Origin: an uncultured Prevotellaceae bacterium
Lineage (GTDB): Bacteria; Bacteroidota; Bacteroidia; Bacteroidales; Bacteroidaceae
Direction of reading: 5' to 3'
DNA: 64,000 nt
Assembly (NCBI GenBank): GCA_900317635.1
Contig: ONHN01000005.1
Coordinates: forward strand, 1-64,000
The translations under genes and the position numbers were made by a program. Shown one piece after another: positions 1 through 8,735 of the stretch. The notes below the pieces were generated by a model. That model was not told the DNA's origin and did no database searches. It saw only the letters and a list, made by a program, of their open reading frames with translations. Position 1 is the stretch's first letter, and each line of letters starts with the position of its first letter.

Positions 1-175
1 AAAAATTGCCCTCAGGGGGGCAAAAAATTGCCCTCAGGGGGGCAAAAAATTGCCCTCAGGGGGGCAAAAAATTGCCCTCAGGGGGGCAAAAAATTGCCCT
101 CAGGGAGACAAAAAATTGCCCTCAGGGGGGCAAAAAATTGCCCCCTGGGAGACAAAAAATTGTCACCAAGGAGAC
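1..175. repeat. Array A: eight tandem 22-bp units (first cut by window edge)
   Basis: Units start at 22, 44, 66, 88, 110, 132 and 154, with a first copy cut at the window edge. Each unit is AAAAAATTG + CCCTCAGGG + GGGC-type sequence, so complementary boxes GGGCAA and TTGCCC alternate with spacers AAAA and about TCAGGG. Units 1-4 and 6 are identical; units 5, 7 and 8 change GGC to GAC. At the unit 7/8 junction GAC is matched by GTC (covariation); at the 5/6 junction it is not. Read on the minus strand, each unit is a short GC stem followed by six T, so the array could act as serial terminators for the minus-strand gene ending at 220. It continues left of the window. Confidence 0.95.
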
Positions 176-190
176 AAACTATACTAAAAG

Positions 191-207
191 GTATTGGTGT
201 CCGGTAA
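191..207 (+). repeat. Solitary end of the GTGTCCGSTAAA element family
   Basis: The sequence GTATTGGTGTCCGGTAA matches the termini of inverted-repeat elements at 26893-27002 and 58989-59232. No partner end is visible here. It sits between array A and the stop codon of the DUF5686 gene, so it may be a solo end or remnant. Confidence 0.6.
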
Positions 208-219
208 ACGCCACCCTTG

Positions 220-2955
220 TCAGAACGTTACGCGCACCATGCCGCGAATGCCCCACTTATGGCGGTTGGGGATGTCCTTGGTGTAGGTGAGGCGCCGCAC
301 GTATTCAATGTGCAGGATCTTAAAGATGTTGTGTATGCCTGCAAAGACTTCGATATAGGGTGTCTTTGGGCTCATCACGCCCGAGGTGTAGCGGAAGGAC
401 CCGCCGTCTTTCCACTGACCAGGGAAATAGAAGAGGCGACTGTCGGAAGCGTTTTCGGCCAGGAACGGATTGTTCTTGTCGGTCAGCGATCCCCATAGGA
501 CGTTGCAGCCGATGTATTCGCGCCACTTCAGCTTCTTAATGAGCGGTATGCGGTTGAAGATTTTGCCGTTCAAGTCCCAACTGAGCATCAGCGAAGCGTA
601 GCGATCGTTGAGGAACTCCATATTGTTGATGAGGTTGAACGTATTGTCCTGCATGATGTAGGAGAGGTTGGCCCGTGGTGCAATGAGCAAGGGGAAGGGC
701 ACACGGCTCCACTGCGCACCAGCCCGCACCTGCGTGTCAATCTTGCCCCAGGAGCCTACCCAAAAGCGCTTATAGATGGAGGCCTCGGTGAGGTGATAGT
801 TGTATTGTCCGCCAAGGAAATGGTTTAGGCCCATCGTGTGGCTCACGTAGAAGACGGGGGCATCGAAGTTGGGCTTATAGCGTCGCTGCTTGGTGTTAAT
901 CCATTTTGCGCCTGGCTGATACTCAAGCGAGACGGTGAAGTCGGTGGTCGTTATGGTCTTTTTCCAAAGCGAGGGGTCGTTGGTGGGGAAGCGCAGACCG
1001 TCGAGGGGCTGGTAGAAGAGCGAGGACGTGGGTTCGTCTTTCTCGCGCCGCAAGGTGAGGCGCAAGCGTAGGTTGTTTTCCCACTCGCGGTCGTAGGTCA
1101 GCCGAATGTTCTCGACGTACATCATGTGGTTTACGCTGGCCCACTTCAACGACGTGAAGACGTTGTCCTTGTCGGTAGCCAAGAAGCGGTCGGAGGGCGA
1201 CATAACGTCGTTGGTATAGTTGAGCGTCAGGCTGTGCACGGGAAACTCGCGCGGCAAGAAGGCTTTGGGCAGGAAGCTATACGTCACTTCGCCCATACCT
1301 TTCACGCGGTGGTCTTTGAAACCATAGGCCACGTAGCCCTTTAAGAACCAATTAGGGTGGAGCGCGGCGGTGGTTTGCGCTGAGGCGCGCAAGCGCAGAC
1401 CGTCGACGGAGTTGTGGGATATCGTTGTGTTGACAGGTCCGAAGTCAACCTTAGAGGGTTTGCGCGGATCGATATTGGTCTCGACGAAGTTCTCGATGAA
1501 GGCCTTTGCTATCCAGAGGATGGGCTTAAAGCCTTTCACGTTCGAGAAGTTGTCGATTAGTTGGTCCATCTTAGCTTCGCTCTCCGAGAGCGGGTCGCTG
1601 CGATATTGCCCCCAGAACTTTTCGTCTTTCATCAAGGCATCGGACAGCGTCTTTTCGTTACCGCGAAACTTGAATTGCTTGTCCTCGATGGGCTCGAAGC
1701 TAAAGGAGGAGTACTCCGTTATGCGTTTCACCTGCATTTTGCTCAAGAAGTTAACCACTTTGAGCTGTATGAGCATATTGTCGGACACAAGCACTTGTTC
1801 GCCCGAAGGGAGTTGCTTGAAGTCCTGAATGATGCGCATATTCTCCACGTAGTTGACATCGGAACGGGCGGGAATGCCCATATCTACCTTCACGACGCGC
1901 CACGTGCTGTCCAATGCCACGTAGAGCGAACCGCTGAAGCCGAAGTCCTGCGGATTGTTGGGTGTGAAGTCCACGCGCACGGCCTTTTCGTTGTCAACCA
2001 TGAGCGTGTCAACGAGGAAGTAGCGGTAGAAGCTGATGGCCGTTTTCGATGAAATGGGGCTGTTGAAAGGATATTGCAGCAGGCGCACCTCGTCGTCGTA
2101 GATGTTGACGTCGGTGAAGCAGTCGCGAATGATGGTGTTGAGGATGTCGCCCGTAGAGAAGAGGTCCATCAGGCCAGAGTTTCGCTTACCCTTGATGATG
2201 GTCTTAAGCGAATGGGGCGACTTACGAAAGATTTCTTGCGAGACGGTTTCGTCCACGCTAATGGGCAGGATGAGTTTGCCCGTTTCGTTGCAAGTTTCAA
2301 CGTGGTCTTTCAGGAAGGGAAAGCGCTTGAATTTACCTTCCTCAAAGATTTTCTCGGTCACTTCGTTCAGAGCCACCGTTGTGCGGCTGTACTTATCGAA
2401 CGAGTAGTAGTCGTGCTGCGCGAGGTCGCTCCGCTTCTTGGCGGCAATGACTTTACGCATCAGTTCAACCGCTGGATTGTTCTTGCGGCTATACTTTGGT
2501 TTTTTCGTCCCTTTCACGACGGCCTCGCCCAGGTTGGTATAGTCCATGGGGTCGAGTTGCACGTCGAAGGTTCCGCCTTTGGGGGGCTTTACGGTTTTAG
2601 TCTCGTATCCAATGATAGACACCGTGAGCTTTCCCGAGCGATAGGCCAGCTTGTATTGTCCACTAAGCCCGCTTTGCGTGCCGTGGTTCTTGTCGAAATA
2701 GATGTTGGCAAAGGGTATGACTTCGCCCGTCTTGGCATCGGTTATGGTGCCCGTAAGGGTCTGCGCCACCGACAGCAGAGGAAACAGCACGCTTAGGCAG
2801 CACACCAGCAGGCATTTACGCAAAGCACCGTAAAGGAAATGCCTATATCGGCTACGCCCTTTCTTCCCCTTTAGCCCCCCTCGTTCGGTAGGAGCAAGGG
2901 GGGCTGGGTTACTCAAGTCGGTTGTGGTGCTATATATATATGTATGGGGCATCAT
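220..2955 (-). CDS. DUF5686 / carboxypeptidase-regulatory-like outer membrane protein
   Basis: A 911-residue open frame. A hydrophobic signal peptide (KCLLVCCLSVLFPLLSVAQ, near residues 48-66) is followed by a CarboxypepD_reg-like beta-sandwich (GTITDAKTGEVIPFANIYF) and a long beta-strand-rich region ending in VRVTF, as expected of an outer membrane barrel. This matches the DUF5686 family common in Bacteroidota; substrate and role are unknown. The first ~45 residues are suspicious: they are read through a GC-rich inverted repeat (2873-2905) and give low-complexity APLAPTERGGLKGKKG. The true start may be a non-ATG codon just before the signal peptide. The gene lies 87 bp downstream of ino1, on the same strand. 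Confidence 0.8.
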   Translation of the reverse strand: MMPHTYIYSTTTDLSNPAPLAPTERGGLKGKKGRSRYRHFLYGALRKCLLVCCLSVLFPLLSVAQTLTGTITDAKTGEVIPFANIYFDKNHGTQSGLSGQYKLAYRSGKLTVSIIGYETKTVKPPKGGTFDVQLDPMDYTNLGEAVVKGTKKPKYSRKNNPAVELMRKVIAAKKRSDLAQHDYYSFDKYSRTTVALNEVTEKIFEEGKFKRFPFLKDHVETCNETGKLILPISVDETVSQEIFRKSPHSLKTIIKGKRNSGLMDLFSTGDILNTIIRDCFTDVNIYDDEVRLLQYPFNSPISSKTAISFYRYFLVDTLMVDNEKAVRVDFTPNNPQDFGFSGSLYVALDSTWRVVKVDMGIPARSDVNYVENMRIIQDFKQLPSGEQVLVSDNMLIQLKVVNFLSKMQVKRITEYSSFSFEPIEDKQFKFRGNEKTLSDALMKDEKFWGQYRSDPLSESEAKMDQLIDNFSNVKGFKPILWIAKAFIENFVETNIDPRKPSKVDFGPVNTTISHNSVDGLRLRASAQTTAALHPNWFLKGYVAYGFKDHRVKGMGEVTYSFLPKAFLPREFPVHSLTLNYTNDVMSPSDRFLATDKDNVFTSLKWASVNHMMYVENIRLTYDREWENNLRLRLTLRREKDEPTSSLFYQPLDGLRFPTNDPSLWKKTITTTDFTVSLEYQPGAKWINTKQRRYKPNFDAPVFYVSHTMGLNHFLGGQYNYHLTEASIYKRFWVGSWGKIDTQVRAGAQWSRVPFPLLIAPRANLSYIMQDNTFNLINNMEFLNDRYASLMLSWDLNGKIFNRIPLIKKLKWREYIGCNVLWGSLTDKNNPFLAENASDSRLFYFPGQWKDGGSFRYTSGVMSPKTPYIEVFAGIHNIFKILHIEYVRRLTYTKDIPNRHKWGIRGMVRVTF
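2873..2905. repeat. GC-rich inverted repeat in the 5' end of the DUF5686 frame
   Basis: AGCCCCCCT (2873-2881) and AGGGGGGCT (2897-2905) form a 9-bp perfect stem with a 15-base loop. It lies in front of the probable signal peptide and so probably in the untranslated leader. Confidence 0.7.
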
Positions 2956-2975
2956 AACGTCTTAACGTATGTAAC

Positions 2976-3008
2976 CCCTCCCGTCTAAAACAAAGTAAGG
3001 CGGGAGGG
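2976..3008 (-). terminator. Hairpin downstream of ino1
   Basis: CCCTCCCG (2976-2983) pairs with CGGGAGGG (3001-3008). It lies in the gap after the ino1 stop. No T run follows on the minus strand, so an intrinsic terminator is uncertain; it could be an RNA-stability hairpin between two co-oriented genes. Confidence 0.4.
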
Positions 3009-3042
3009 ATAGGAAGGGGAAGGGGTTTCTGCGAGGTGAGAA

Positions 3043-4335
3043 TTAGTCGATTTCTTCGTCGGCTTCATACCCGCCCATTTCGCGCAGAGCGTTCTTCAGC
3101 ATCACGTATTGCTGGAAGAGGTGGTTGACGGGCACTTCGCCTTCCGTATAGTCGTGCATAGGGCTCTTGAGGAAGAACGAGAGGAAGCGCTGTATGCCGT
3201 AGCGGCCAGCGCGGGCGGCAACGTCGCTCAGCAGGACGAGGTCGAGGCAAAGCGGAGCGGCCAGGATGCTGTCGCGGCAGAGGAAGTTGATCTTAATCTG
3301 CATGGGATAGCCCATCCAGCCGAAGATGTCGATATTGTCCCAACCTTCTTTGTTGTCGTTGCGCGGGGGATAGTAGTTGATGCGCACCTTGTGGTAGTAG
3401 TCGGTGTAGAGGTCGGGCTGGTTTTCGGGCACGAGGATGCTTTCCAGCGTAGAGAGCTTGCTGACCTCCTTCGTGCGGAAGTTGGCGGGCTCGTCAAGCA
3501 CGAGGCCGTCGCGGTTGCCAAGGATGTTGGTGCTGAACCAGCCAGAGAGGCCGAGACAGCGCGTACCAATAATAGGAGCAAAACCGCTCTTAACGAGGGT
3601 CTGACCCGTCTTGAAGTCCTTACCAGCAATAGGCATCTTGGTCTTTTCGGCCAGTTCCCACATAGCGGGAATGTCCACTGTCGTGTTGGGAGCACCCATG
3701 ATGAAGGGAGCACCTTCGGTCAGGGCGGCATAGGCGTAGCACATGGAGGGAGCGATGTTGGCGCGGTCGTCGGCCTTCATGGCAGCTTCCAGGTCGGAGA
3801 GCTTATAGTGTACGGCCTCGTTGACGGGAACATATACTTCTGTTGATGCAGCCCAGAGCACCACCACGCGATCAACGCCACGCTCGGCCTTGAAGCGGCG
3901 GATGTCTTCGCGCAGAGCTTCAACCATTTCCCAGCGGGTTTTGCAATCCTTCACGTTGTTGCCATCGAGGCGGGCAGCATAGTTCTTGTCGAAAGCAGCC
4001 TTCATCGGAACAATCTTCTTCAGTTCGTCGGCTACAGGCTCTATATCCTTTTCTTTCAAGACTTCGGCATGGATAGCGCTCTCGTAAGCATTGGCGGGAT
4101 AGACGTCCCATGCTGCAAACTCAAGGTCGTTCAAGTCGGCAATGGGAACCACTTCGCCATACTTAAGATACTTCTTGTCCTTACCGCGTCCAACGCGGAT
4201 TTTGTCGTACTGGGTCATCGACCCTACGGGCTTTGCCAGCCCTTTGCGCGTCATCATGACGCCAGTGATAAACGTGGTGGCAACGGCGCCAAGACCGACG
4301 CACATAACACCAAGTTTTCCTTCTGCAGGTTTCAT
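3043..4335 (-). CDS. ino1: Inositol-3-phosphate synthase (MIPS)
   Basis: 430 residues from the chosen ATG at 4335. The frame is open for 29 more codons upstream, but the homologous N-terminus MKPAEGKLGVMCVGLGAVA with its Rossmann glycine motif begins here, and a promoter lies just beyond. It converts glucose 6-phosphate to 1D-myo-inositol 3-phosphate using NAD, in the cytoplasm. Family motifs seen: PNTTVDIPAM, AGKDFKTGQT, WFSTNILGNRDG, and the C-terminal GYPMQIKINFLCRDSILAAP, which includes conserved lysine and NF. In Bacteroidales the product feeds phosphoinositol and inositol-sphingolipid synthesis. No inositol-lipid synthesis gene is adjacent here. Confidence 0.93.
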   Translation of the reverse strand: MKPAEGKLGVMCVGLGAVATTFITGVMMTRKGLAKPVGSMTQYDKIRVGRGKDKKYLKYGEVVPIADLNDLEFAAWDVYPANAYESAIHAEVLKEKDIEPVADELKKIVPMKAAFDKNYAARLDGNNVKDCKTRWEMVEALREDIRRFKAERGVDRVVVLWAASTEVYVPVNEAVHYKLSDLEAAMKADDRANIAPSMCYAYAALTEGAPFIMGAPNTTVDIPAMWELAEKTKMPIAGKDFKTGQTLVKSGFAPIIGTRCLGLSGWFSTNILGNRDGLVLDEPANFRTKEVSKLSTLESILVPENQPDLYTDYYHKVRINYYPPRNDNKEGWDNIDIFGWMGYPMQIKINFLCRDSILAAPLCLDLVLLSDVAARAGRYGIQRFLSFFLKSPMHDYTEGEVPVNHLFQQYVMLKNALREMGGYEADEEID

Positions 4336-4386
4336 AGTGATTAATAAAATGTATGTATTTTGGTTGATATTCCTCTTTGGAAACTG

Positions 4387-4416
4387 CAAAGCTATAAAAA
4401 GTTTTCTACAACAAAA
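4387..4416 (-). promoter_or_regulatory. Predicted ino1 promoter (TTTTG / TAGCTTTG)
   Basis: On the minus strand TAGCTTTG (4387-4394) fits the Bacteroidota -7 consensus TAnnTTTG, with TTTTG (4412-4416) upstream at a 17-bp spacing. It is about 50 bp before the chosen start codon and supports it. Confidence 0.6.
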
Positions 4417-4489
4417 CAACAATCTTCTTCTTTTTTACCTTTTAAGCCTTGACACCCACCAAAAGTATCTTAAATAAGCCTTTGACGTG

Positions 4490-5200
4490 TCAAATCTTAT
4501 CAAGTCCGCACGTCCATTTGCGCCAATAATAGAGCAGCGGGTTTTGCTTCTTCAGCAACTTCCACGGTCGGCTCTGGTGCGGATGGTGCACAACGGGCAG
4601 CGAGACAAACAGCATATTCTTGAATCCCAAACGGCGCGAAGCATGGGAGATGGTCACATCGAACCAACTCTTCCTATCGTCCAGCTCGCCAAAGTCGAAG
4701 CTACGGAGCAGGCGTTGCGTCAGGAGCGTACAGCAAAAACTAAGGTGGCGGGGACAATCGGCCACATCGCCATTGTAGCGCGCAGCGTATTCGTACGGAT
4801 AGTTTATCTTGCCAGCATCGTCCACGGTCACGGCGGCGGCCAGTCCGCAATCCGCCTGTCGGCGCGCCCCGCTGACAAGCCCTTGCAGCGTATCGGGGCG
4901 AACGATGACGTCGCTCTCCACGATGAGCAAGTCGGCCTGCTCGGCCACGCAGAGGTGTTGTTCGCGACGCAAAACAAAAAGGTAGTTGGGTGAAGGCGTA
5001 TCGGTCAGGCTACTAAGCAATATGTGCTCAACGCCCAGTTCCCTGCAAAGAGCCTCTAAGCGTTGCGTATTTTCGACCGTACTGTTGTCGTTGTAAACGC
5101 GCACAAGGTAATCTTCCGATAATTCCGAAGCGGTCAGGGCGTGCAACGCCTGCTCTGTACTCTCTATCGAGTCCTTCACAGGCATGATGATATGTAGCAT
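4490..5200 (-). CDS. GT2-like glycosyltransferase
   Basis: 236 residues from ATG 5200; the frame is open 16 codons further but MLHIIMPVKDS is the typical GT-A beginning. It resembles family 2 glycosyltransferases: an N-terminal nucleotide-sugar fold with VYNDNSTVENT and LLIVESDVIV in the place of the DXD region, then a domain ending in a basic aromatic tail. No membrane segment is obvious, so it should be cytoplasmic and act on a cell-surface glycan or glycolipid; donor and acceptor cannot be told. It is divergent from miaB and upstream of ino1 on the same strand. An imperfect inverted repeat, TTGACAC/GTGTCAA (4449-4493), spans its stop. Confidence 0.7.
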   Translation of the reverse strand: MLHIIMPVKDSIESTEQALHALTASELSEDYLVRVYNDNSTVENTQRLEALCRELGVEHILLSSLTDTPSPNYLFVLRREQHLCVAEQADLLIVESDVIVRPDTLQGLVSGARRQADCGLAAAVTVDDAGKINYPYEYAARYNGDVADCPRHLSFCCTLLTQRLLRSFDFGELDDRKSWFDVTISHASRRLGFKNMLFVSLPVVHHPHQSRPWKLLKKQNPLLYYWRKWTCGLDKI

Positions 5201-5237
5201 ATCTGAGTGTTTTAGTGCCTTTATGCGTAAAGCGGTG

Positions 5238-5245
5238 CAAAAGTA
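5238..5245 (-). promoter_or_regulatory. Predicted -7 element for the glycosyltransferase gene
   Basis: The minus-strand octamer TACTTTTG fits TAnnTTTG, about 38 bp before the start at 5200. It forms a divergent pair with the miaB promoter. I see no clear -33 TTG. Confidence 0.5.
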
Positions 5246-5259
5246 CAAAAAGCATTTCG

Positions 5260-5267
5260 TAACTTTG
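5260..5267 (+). promoter_or_regulatory. Predicted -7 element for miaB
   Basis: TAACTTTG fits the TAnnTTTG consensus, 25 bp before the miaB ATG at 5292. No convincing -33 TTG is seen. Confidence 0.55.
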
Positions 5268-5291
5268 CACGCAAATAAGGATATAATTGCT

Positions 5292-6593
5292 ATGAAGAAG
5301 CTCTACATAGAAACCTATGGTTGCCAGATGAACGTGGCCGACTCCGAAGTTGTAGCCAGCGTGATGCAGATGGCGGGTTACGAACCTGCCGCAACGGTTG
5401 AAGAGGCCGATGCCGTATTTCTCAACACCTGCTCCGTGCGCGACAACGCCGAGCAGAAAATCGTGCATCGCCTCGCACAGCTCCATGCCGCCCGACAGCG
5501 CACAGGCCGCCCCGCCATTCTGGGCGTATTGGGCTGCATGGCCGAGCGCGTGCAGCAAGGCCTCATCACCGACCATCATGCCGACCTCGTAGCGGGACCC
5601 GATGCCTACATGGCTTTGCCCGACCTTATCCTGCAAGTGGAGGCGGGCGAGAAGGCTATCAACACCGAACTCTCGCTGACCGAGACGTATGCCAACGTCG
5701 TGCCATCGCGCATTGGCGGCAACCGCCTGAGCGGTTTCATCAGCATAACGCGCGGGTGCAACAACTTCTGCCACTATTGCATCGTGCCCTATACGCGGGG
5801 CCGCGAACGCAGTCGCGACGTAGAGAGCATCCTGCGCGAAGCCCACGACTTAGAAGAAAAAGGATATAAGGAGCTCACTCTACTGGGCCAGAACGTCAAC
5901 AGCTACCGCTGCAACGAGACGGACTTCCCCATGCTGCTGCGGCGCGTAGCGCGCGAAGTGCCGCACATGCGCGTGCGCTTCACCACGTCGCACCCAAAGG
6001 ACATGAGCGACAACACGCTGCGCGTCATTGCCGAAGAGCCCAACGTCTGTCGCCACATCCACCTGCCCGTGCAAAGTGGTTCGGACAGCGTTCTCACGCG
6101 TATGAACCGTAAATACACCCGCGCCTGGTACCTTGACCGCGTAGCGGCCATCCGCCGCATCGTCCCCGACTGCGGCCTGACCACCGACATCTTTGCGGGC
6201 TATTGCGGCGAAACAGAGGCCGACCATGCCGAGAGCCTTTCGCTCTTGCGCGAAGTGGAATACGACAGCGCGTTTATGTTTAAGTATAGCGAACGCCCTG
6301 GCACCTACGCCGCGCGCCACCTGCCCGATGACGTTCCCGACGAGGTGAAAGTGCGCCGTCTGGAAGAACTTATTGCCACGCAAAACGAAATCAGCGCCCG
6401 CCGCAACCGCGCCCTCGTGGGCTGCGAAGTGGAGGTGCTCATTGAAGGACGTAGCAAGCGCAGTGCCGAACAGCTCTATGGGCGCACGGAGCAAAACAAA
6501 GTGGTCGTCTTCCCGCGCGGCGACTTCCATCCTGGCCAGTACGCCCGCTTGCGCGTCACGTCCGCCACGTCCGCCACGCTGTTGGCGCAGTAG
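5292..6593 (+). CDS. miaB: tRNA-2-methylthio-N6-dimethylallyladenosine synthase
   Basis: 433 residues starting MKKLYIETYGCQMN. It adds the 2-methylthio group to i6A37 of tRNAs, using two [4Fe-4S] clusters and SAM. The order is UPF0004 domain with its cysteines (YGCQMN, LNTCSVRDNAEQK, GVLGCMAERV), radical-SAM domain with CXXXCXXC in RGCNNFCHYCIVPYTRGRER, and a C-terminal TRAM domain (EVLIEGRSKRSAEQLYGRTE). The VPYTRGRERSR run is diagnostic of MiaB rather than RimO or MtaB. A longer in-frame start exists upstream, but it would run through the promoter. Leads a plus-strand gene run. Confidence 0.95.
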   Translation: MKKLYIETYGCQMNVADSEVVASVMQMAGYEPAATVEEADAVFLNTCSVRDNAEQKIVHRLAQLHAARQRTGRPAILGVLGCMAERVQQGLITDHHADLVAGPDAYMALPDLILQVEAGEKAINTELSLTETYANVVPSRIGGNRLSGFISITRGCNNFCHYCIVPYTRGRERSRDVESILREAHDLEEKGYKELTLLGQNVNSYRCNETDFPMLLRRVAREVPHMRVRFTTSHPKDMSDNTLRVIAEEPNVCRHIHLPVQSGSDSVLTRMNRKYTRAWYLDRVAAIRRIVPDCGLTTDIFAGYCGETEADHAESLSLLREVEYDSAFMFKYSERPGTYAARHLPDDVPDEVKVRRLEELIATQNEISARRNRALVGCEVEVLIEGRSKRSAEQLYGRTEQNKVVVFPRGDFHPGQYARLRVTSATSATLLAQ

Positions 6594-6668
6594 CCTTTTC
6601 CTACTAACAAAATTGCCTTACCGCTTTCAGTTGCACCATATTTGGCTTATCTTCGCAGCGTAAACACC

Positions 6669-7910
6669 ATGAACGTCCTACTCCTCAACACTTCCGAGCA
6701 TACGGGCGGCGCGGCTATTGCCACGTTGCGCTTGTGTCGTGCGCTTCGCTCGGAGGGCATAGCGGCACAGATGATGGTGCGCGATGGAGGCGAAGGCGCT
6801 GGCGAAGCTGTGGCAGCATCTGGTCGCCTGCAAGCCAAATATCACTTCCTGGCCGAGCGGGCCAGCATCTTCTTGCAAAACGGCCTGCGCCGCGATACGC
6901 TCTTTGCTATCGACACGGCCTCGCATGGTGCCGACATCACGCACCATCCCGCTTTTCGCAAGGCCGACATCGTCCACCTCGGCTGGGTGAACCAGGGCAT
7001 GCTCTCGCTCAGCGGACTGCACAGCATCCTGCGCACGGGCAAACCCGTCGTGTGGACCTTGCACGACATGTGGACGTTCACGGGCATCTGCCACTACGCC
7101 GAGGCGTGCGAAGGTTGGCTGAAAGCCTGCGGCCATTGTCCCTTGCTGCGCTTCCCCCACGCTCACGACCTTTCGACGCGCACCTTCCTTCGCAAGAGCA
7201 AGGCCTACAAAGAGGGCCGCATGACCATCGTTTGTTGTAGCGACTGGCTCGCCGAACTGGCCCGCCGCGCACCGCTCTTACAGGGCCTGCGCATCGAAAG
7301 CATCCCCAACGCTATCGACACGGACTTCTTCTGCCCTGCCTCGCAAACCGAAGCACGCAGGCAACTCGGACTGCCTACAGAGGGAAAACTGCTCCTTTTC
7401 ATCGCTCATAAGACCACCGACGAGCGTAAAGGCGTACGCTTCCTCGTTGAGGCCTCGCAAGCGATAGCGGCTGCGCGGAAAGACGTGGCCGTCGTGGTGT
7501 GCGGTCTGGAAAGCAACCTGCTGAAAGATGCTTTTGCCTGTCCTGCTTACGTTTTCGACTTCAGCACCGACCGCGAACGGCTACGCCGCCTCTATCGGGC
7601 TGCGGACTTGCTCATGATGCCCACGCTGGGCGACAACCTGCCCAACACCATCGTAGAAGGCATGGCGTGCGCACTGCCCTGCGTGGGCTTTCGCGTAGGT
7701 GGCCTGCCGCAAATGGTGCAGGACGGCGTGAACGGCCAACTCGTCCCACTGCGCAATAGCACTGAACTTGCCCGCGCTACGCTCGGCCTCCTCAACGAAG
7801 AACAACACGCGGCACGCCGCACAGCTGCCCGCGAAACGGCCGTTGCGAACTACTCGCAGCAGGCCGTGGCTCAGCGCTACATCGCTGTCTATAACGACAT
7901 GATGGCATAG
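6669..7910 (+). CDS. Family 4 glycosyltransferase (WcaL/colanic-acid type)
   Basis: 413 residues from ATG 6669. It has the GT-B fold of GT4 enzymes: N-terminal MNVLLLNTSEHTGGAAIATLRL with the acceptor-side glycine loop, VWTLHDMWTFTGICHYAEAC, and a C-terminal donor domain with IPNAIDTDFFCP and the E-X7-E region near GDNLPNTIVEGMACALPCVG. The cysteine-rich HDMWTFTGICHY patch is typical of Bacteroidota exopolysaccharide or O-antigen transferases. It is followed 35 bp later by a GT2 enzyme, so the two probably build the same glycan. The exact sugar is not inferable. Confidence 0.85.
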   Translation: MNVLLLNTSEHTGGAAIATLRLCRALRSEGIAAQMMVRDGGEGAGEAVAASGRLQAKYHFLAERASIFLQNGLRRDTLFAIDTASHGADITHHPAFRKADIVHLGWVNQGMLSLSGLHSILRTGKPVVWTLHDMWTFTGICHYAEACEGWLKACGHCPLLRFPHAHDLSTRTFLRKSKAYKEGRMTIVCCSDWLAELARRAPLLQGLRIESIPNAIDTDFFCPASQTEARRQLGLPTEGKLLLFIAHKTTDERKGVRFLVEASQAIAAARKDVAVVVCGLESNLLKDAFACPAYVFDFSTDRERLRRLYRAADLLMMPTLGDNLPNTIVEGMACALPCVGFRVGGLPQMVQDGVNGQLVPLRNSTELARATLGLLNEEQHAARRTAARETAVANYSQQAVAQRYIAVYNDMMA

Positions 7911-7945
7911 AACAACCCAAAAACCACCGAACTACTATACAACCT

Positions 7946-8734
7946 ATGGCCGCAAAGCCTATTAAAATCACCGTGGCCACCGTGGCACGCAATGCCGCTG
8001 GCCTCATTGAGCGCACCATCCTCAGTGTGGAACAGCAGATATATCCCGCTGTTGAGCACCTCATCATTGATGGGAACTCCAACGACGACACCCTGCAGAT
8101 TGTGCAGCACTACATTGAGCGCAACAGCATTGCTGCCGTGCGCCACGAAATCAATTGCCTCTCCGAGCCCGATGCAGGCATCTACGATGCCATGAACAAG
8201 GCGCTAAGTCTTTCCACGGGACGCTACATCGTCTTTCTCAATGCGGGCGACACGCTGCCTCACCCCGACACGCTCTCGCGCATAGCCGCCGTGATTGGCC
8301 AACAAGAAACGCACCCCGCCGTGGTGTATGGCGACACGGACGTGACCGATGGCGAAGGCAACTTCTTGCGCCACCGCCGCCTGGCACCGCCCGAAGACCT
8401 CGACTGGCACGACTTTAAGCAGGGCATGCTCGTTTGCCACCAAGCCTTCTACGCACGCACCGACATTGCGCGCCGCACACCCTACAACCTAAAGTATCGG
8501 CTCTCCGCCGACTACGATTGGGCCTTGCGCGTGATGAAAGAAGCCGAACAGCGCGACCTGCCCCTCGTCTATGCCAAAGCGGTCGTGGCCAACTACATGC
8601 ACGAAGGGGCCACCACGCGCAACCATCGCCGCAGCCTCTTCGAACGCTTCCGCATCATGACGCACCACTTTGGGCTTAGCGTCACGCTGGCTCAGCACTT
8701 CTGGTTCGTCTTGCGCTTGTTTATAAAGAAATAG
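7946..8734 (+). CDS. Family 2 glycosyltransferase (WcaA-like)
   Basis: 262 residues. The N-terminal GT-A fold is clear: ITVATVARNAAGLIERTILS, LIIDGNSNDDT (nucleotide-binding aspartates), SEPDAGIYDAMNKALSLSTG, and the AGDTL/DTDV metal region. The C-terminus holds the acceptor part with SADYDWALRVM. It is a cytoplasmic inverting transferase for a surface glycan, cotranscribed with the GT4 gene upstream. Its stop is one base from the recX start, indicating translational coupling. Confidence 0.85.
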   Translation: MAAKPIKITVATVARNAAGLIERTILSVEQQIYPAVEHLIIDGNSNDDTLQIVQHYIERNSIAAVRHEINCLSEPDAGIYDAMNKALSLSTGRYIVFLNAGDTLPHPDTLSRIAAVIGQQETHPAVVYGDTDVTDGEGNFLRHRRLAPPEDLDWHDFKQGMLVCHQAFYARTDIARRTPYNLKYRLSADYDWALRVMKEAEQRDLPLVYAKAVVANYMHEGATTRNHRRSLFERFRIMTHHFGLSVTLAQHFWFVLRLFIKK

Positions 8735-8735
8735 G

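Noticed and set aside
6..290. A 94-codon frame across array A
   Set aside because: It encodes the tandem repeat in an arbitrary frame (period 22 is not a multiple of 3) and has no homology-like composition.
4449..4493. TTGACAC/GTGTCAA as an ino1 operator
   Set aside because: It overlaps the stop codon of the glycosyltransferase, is about 50 bp upstream of the ino1 promoter and spans a long 31-bp spacer, so I have no reason to prefer a regulatory role.
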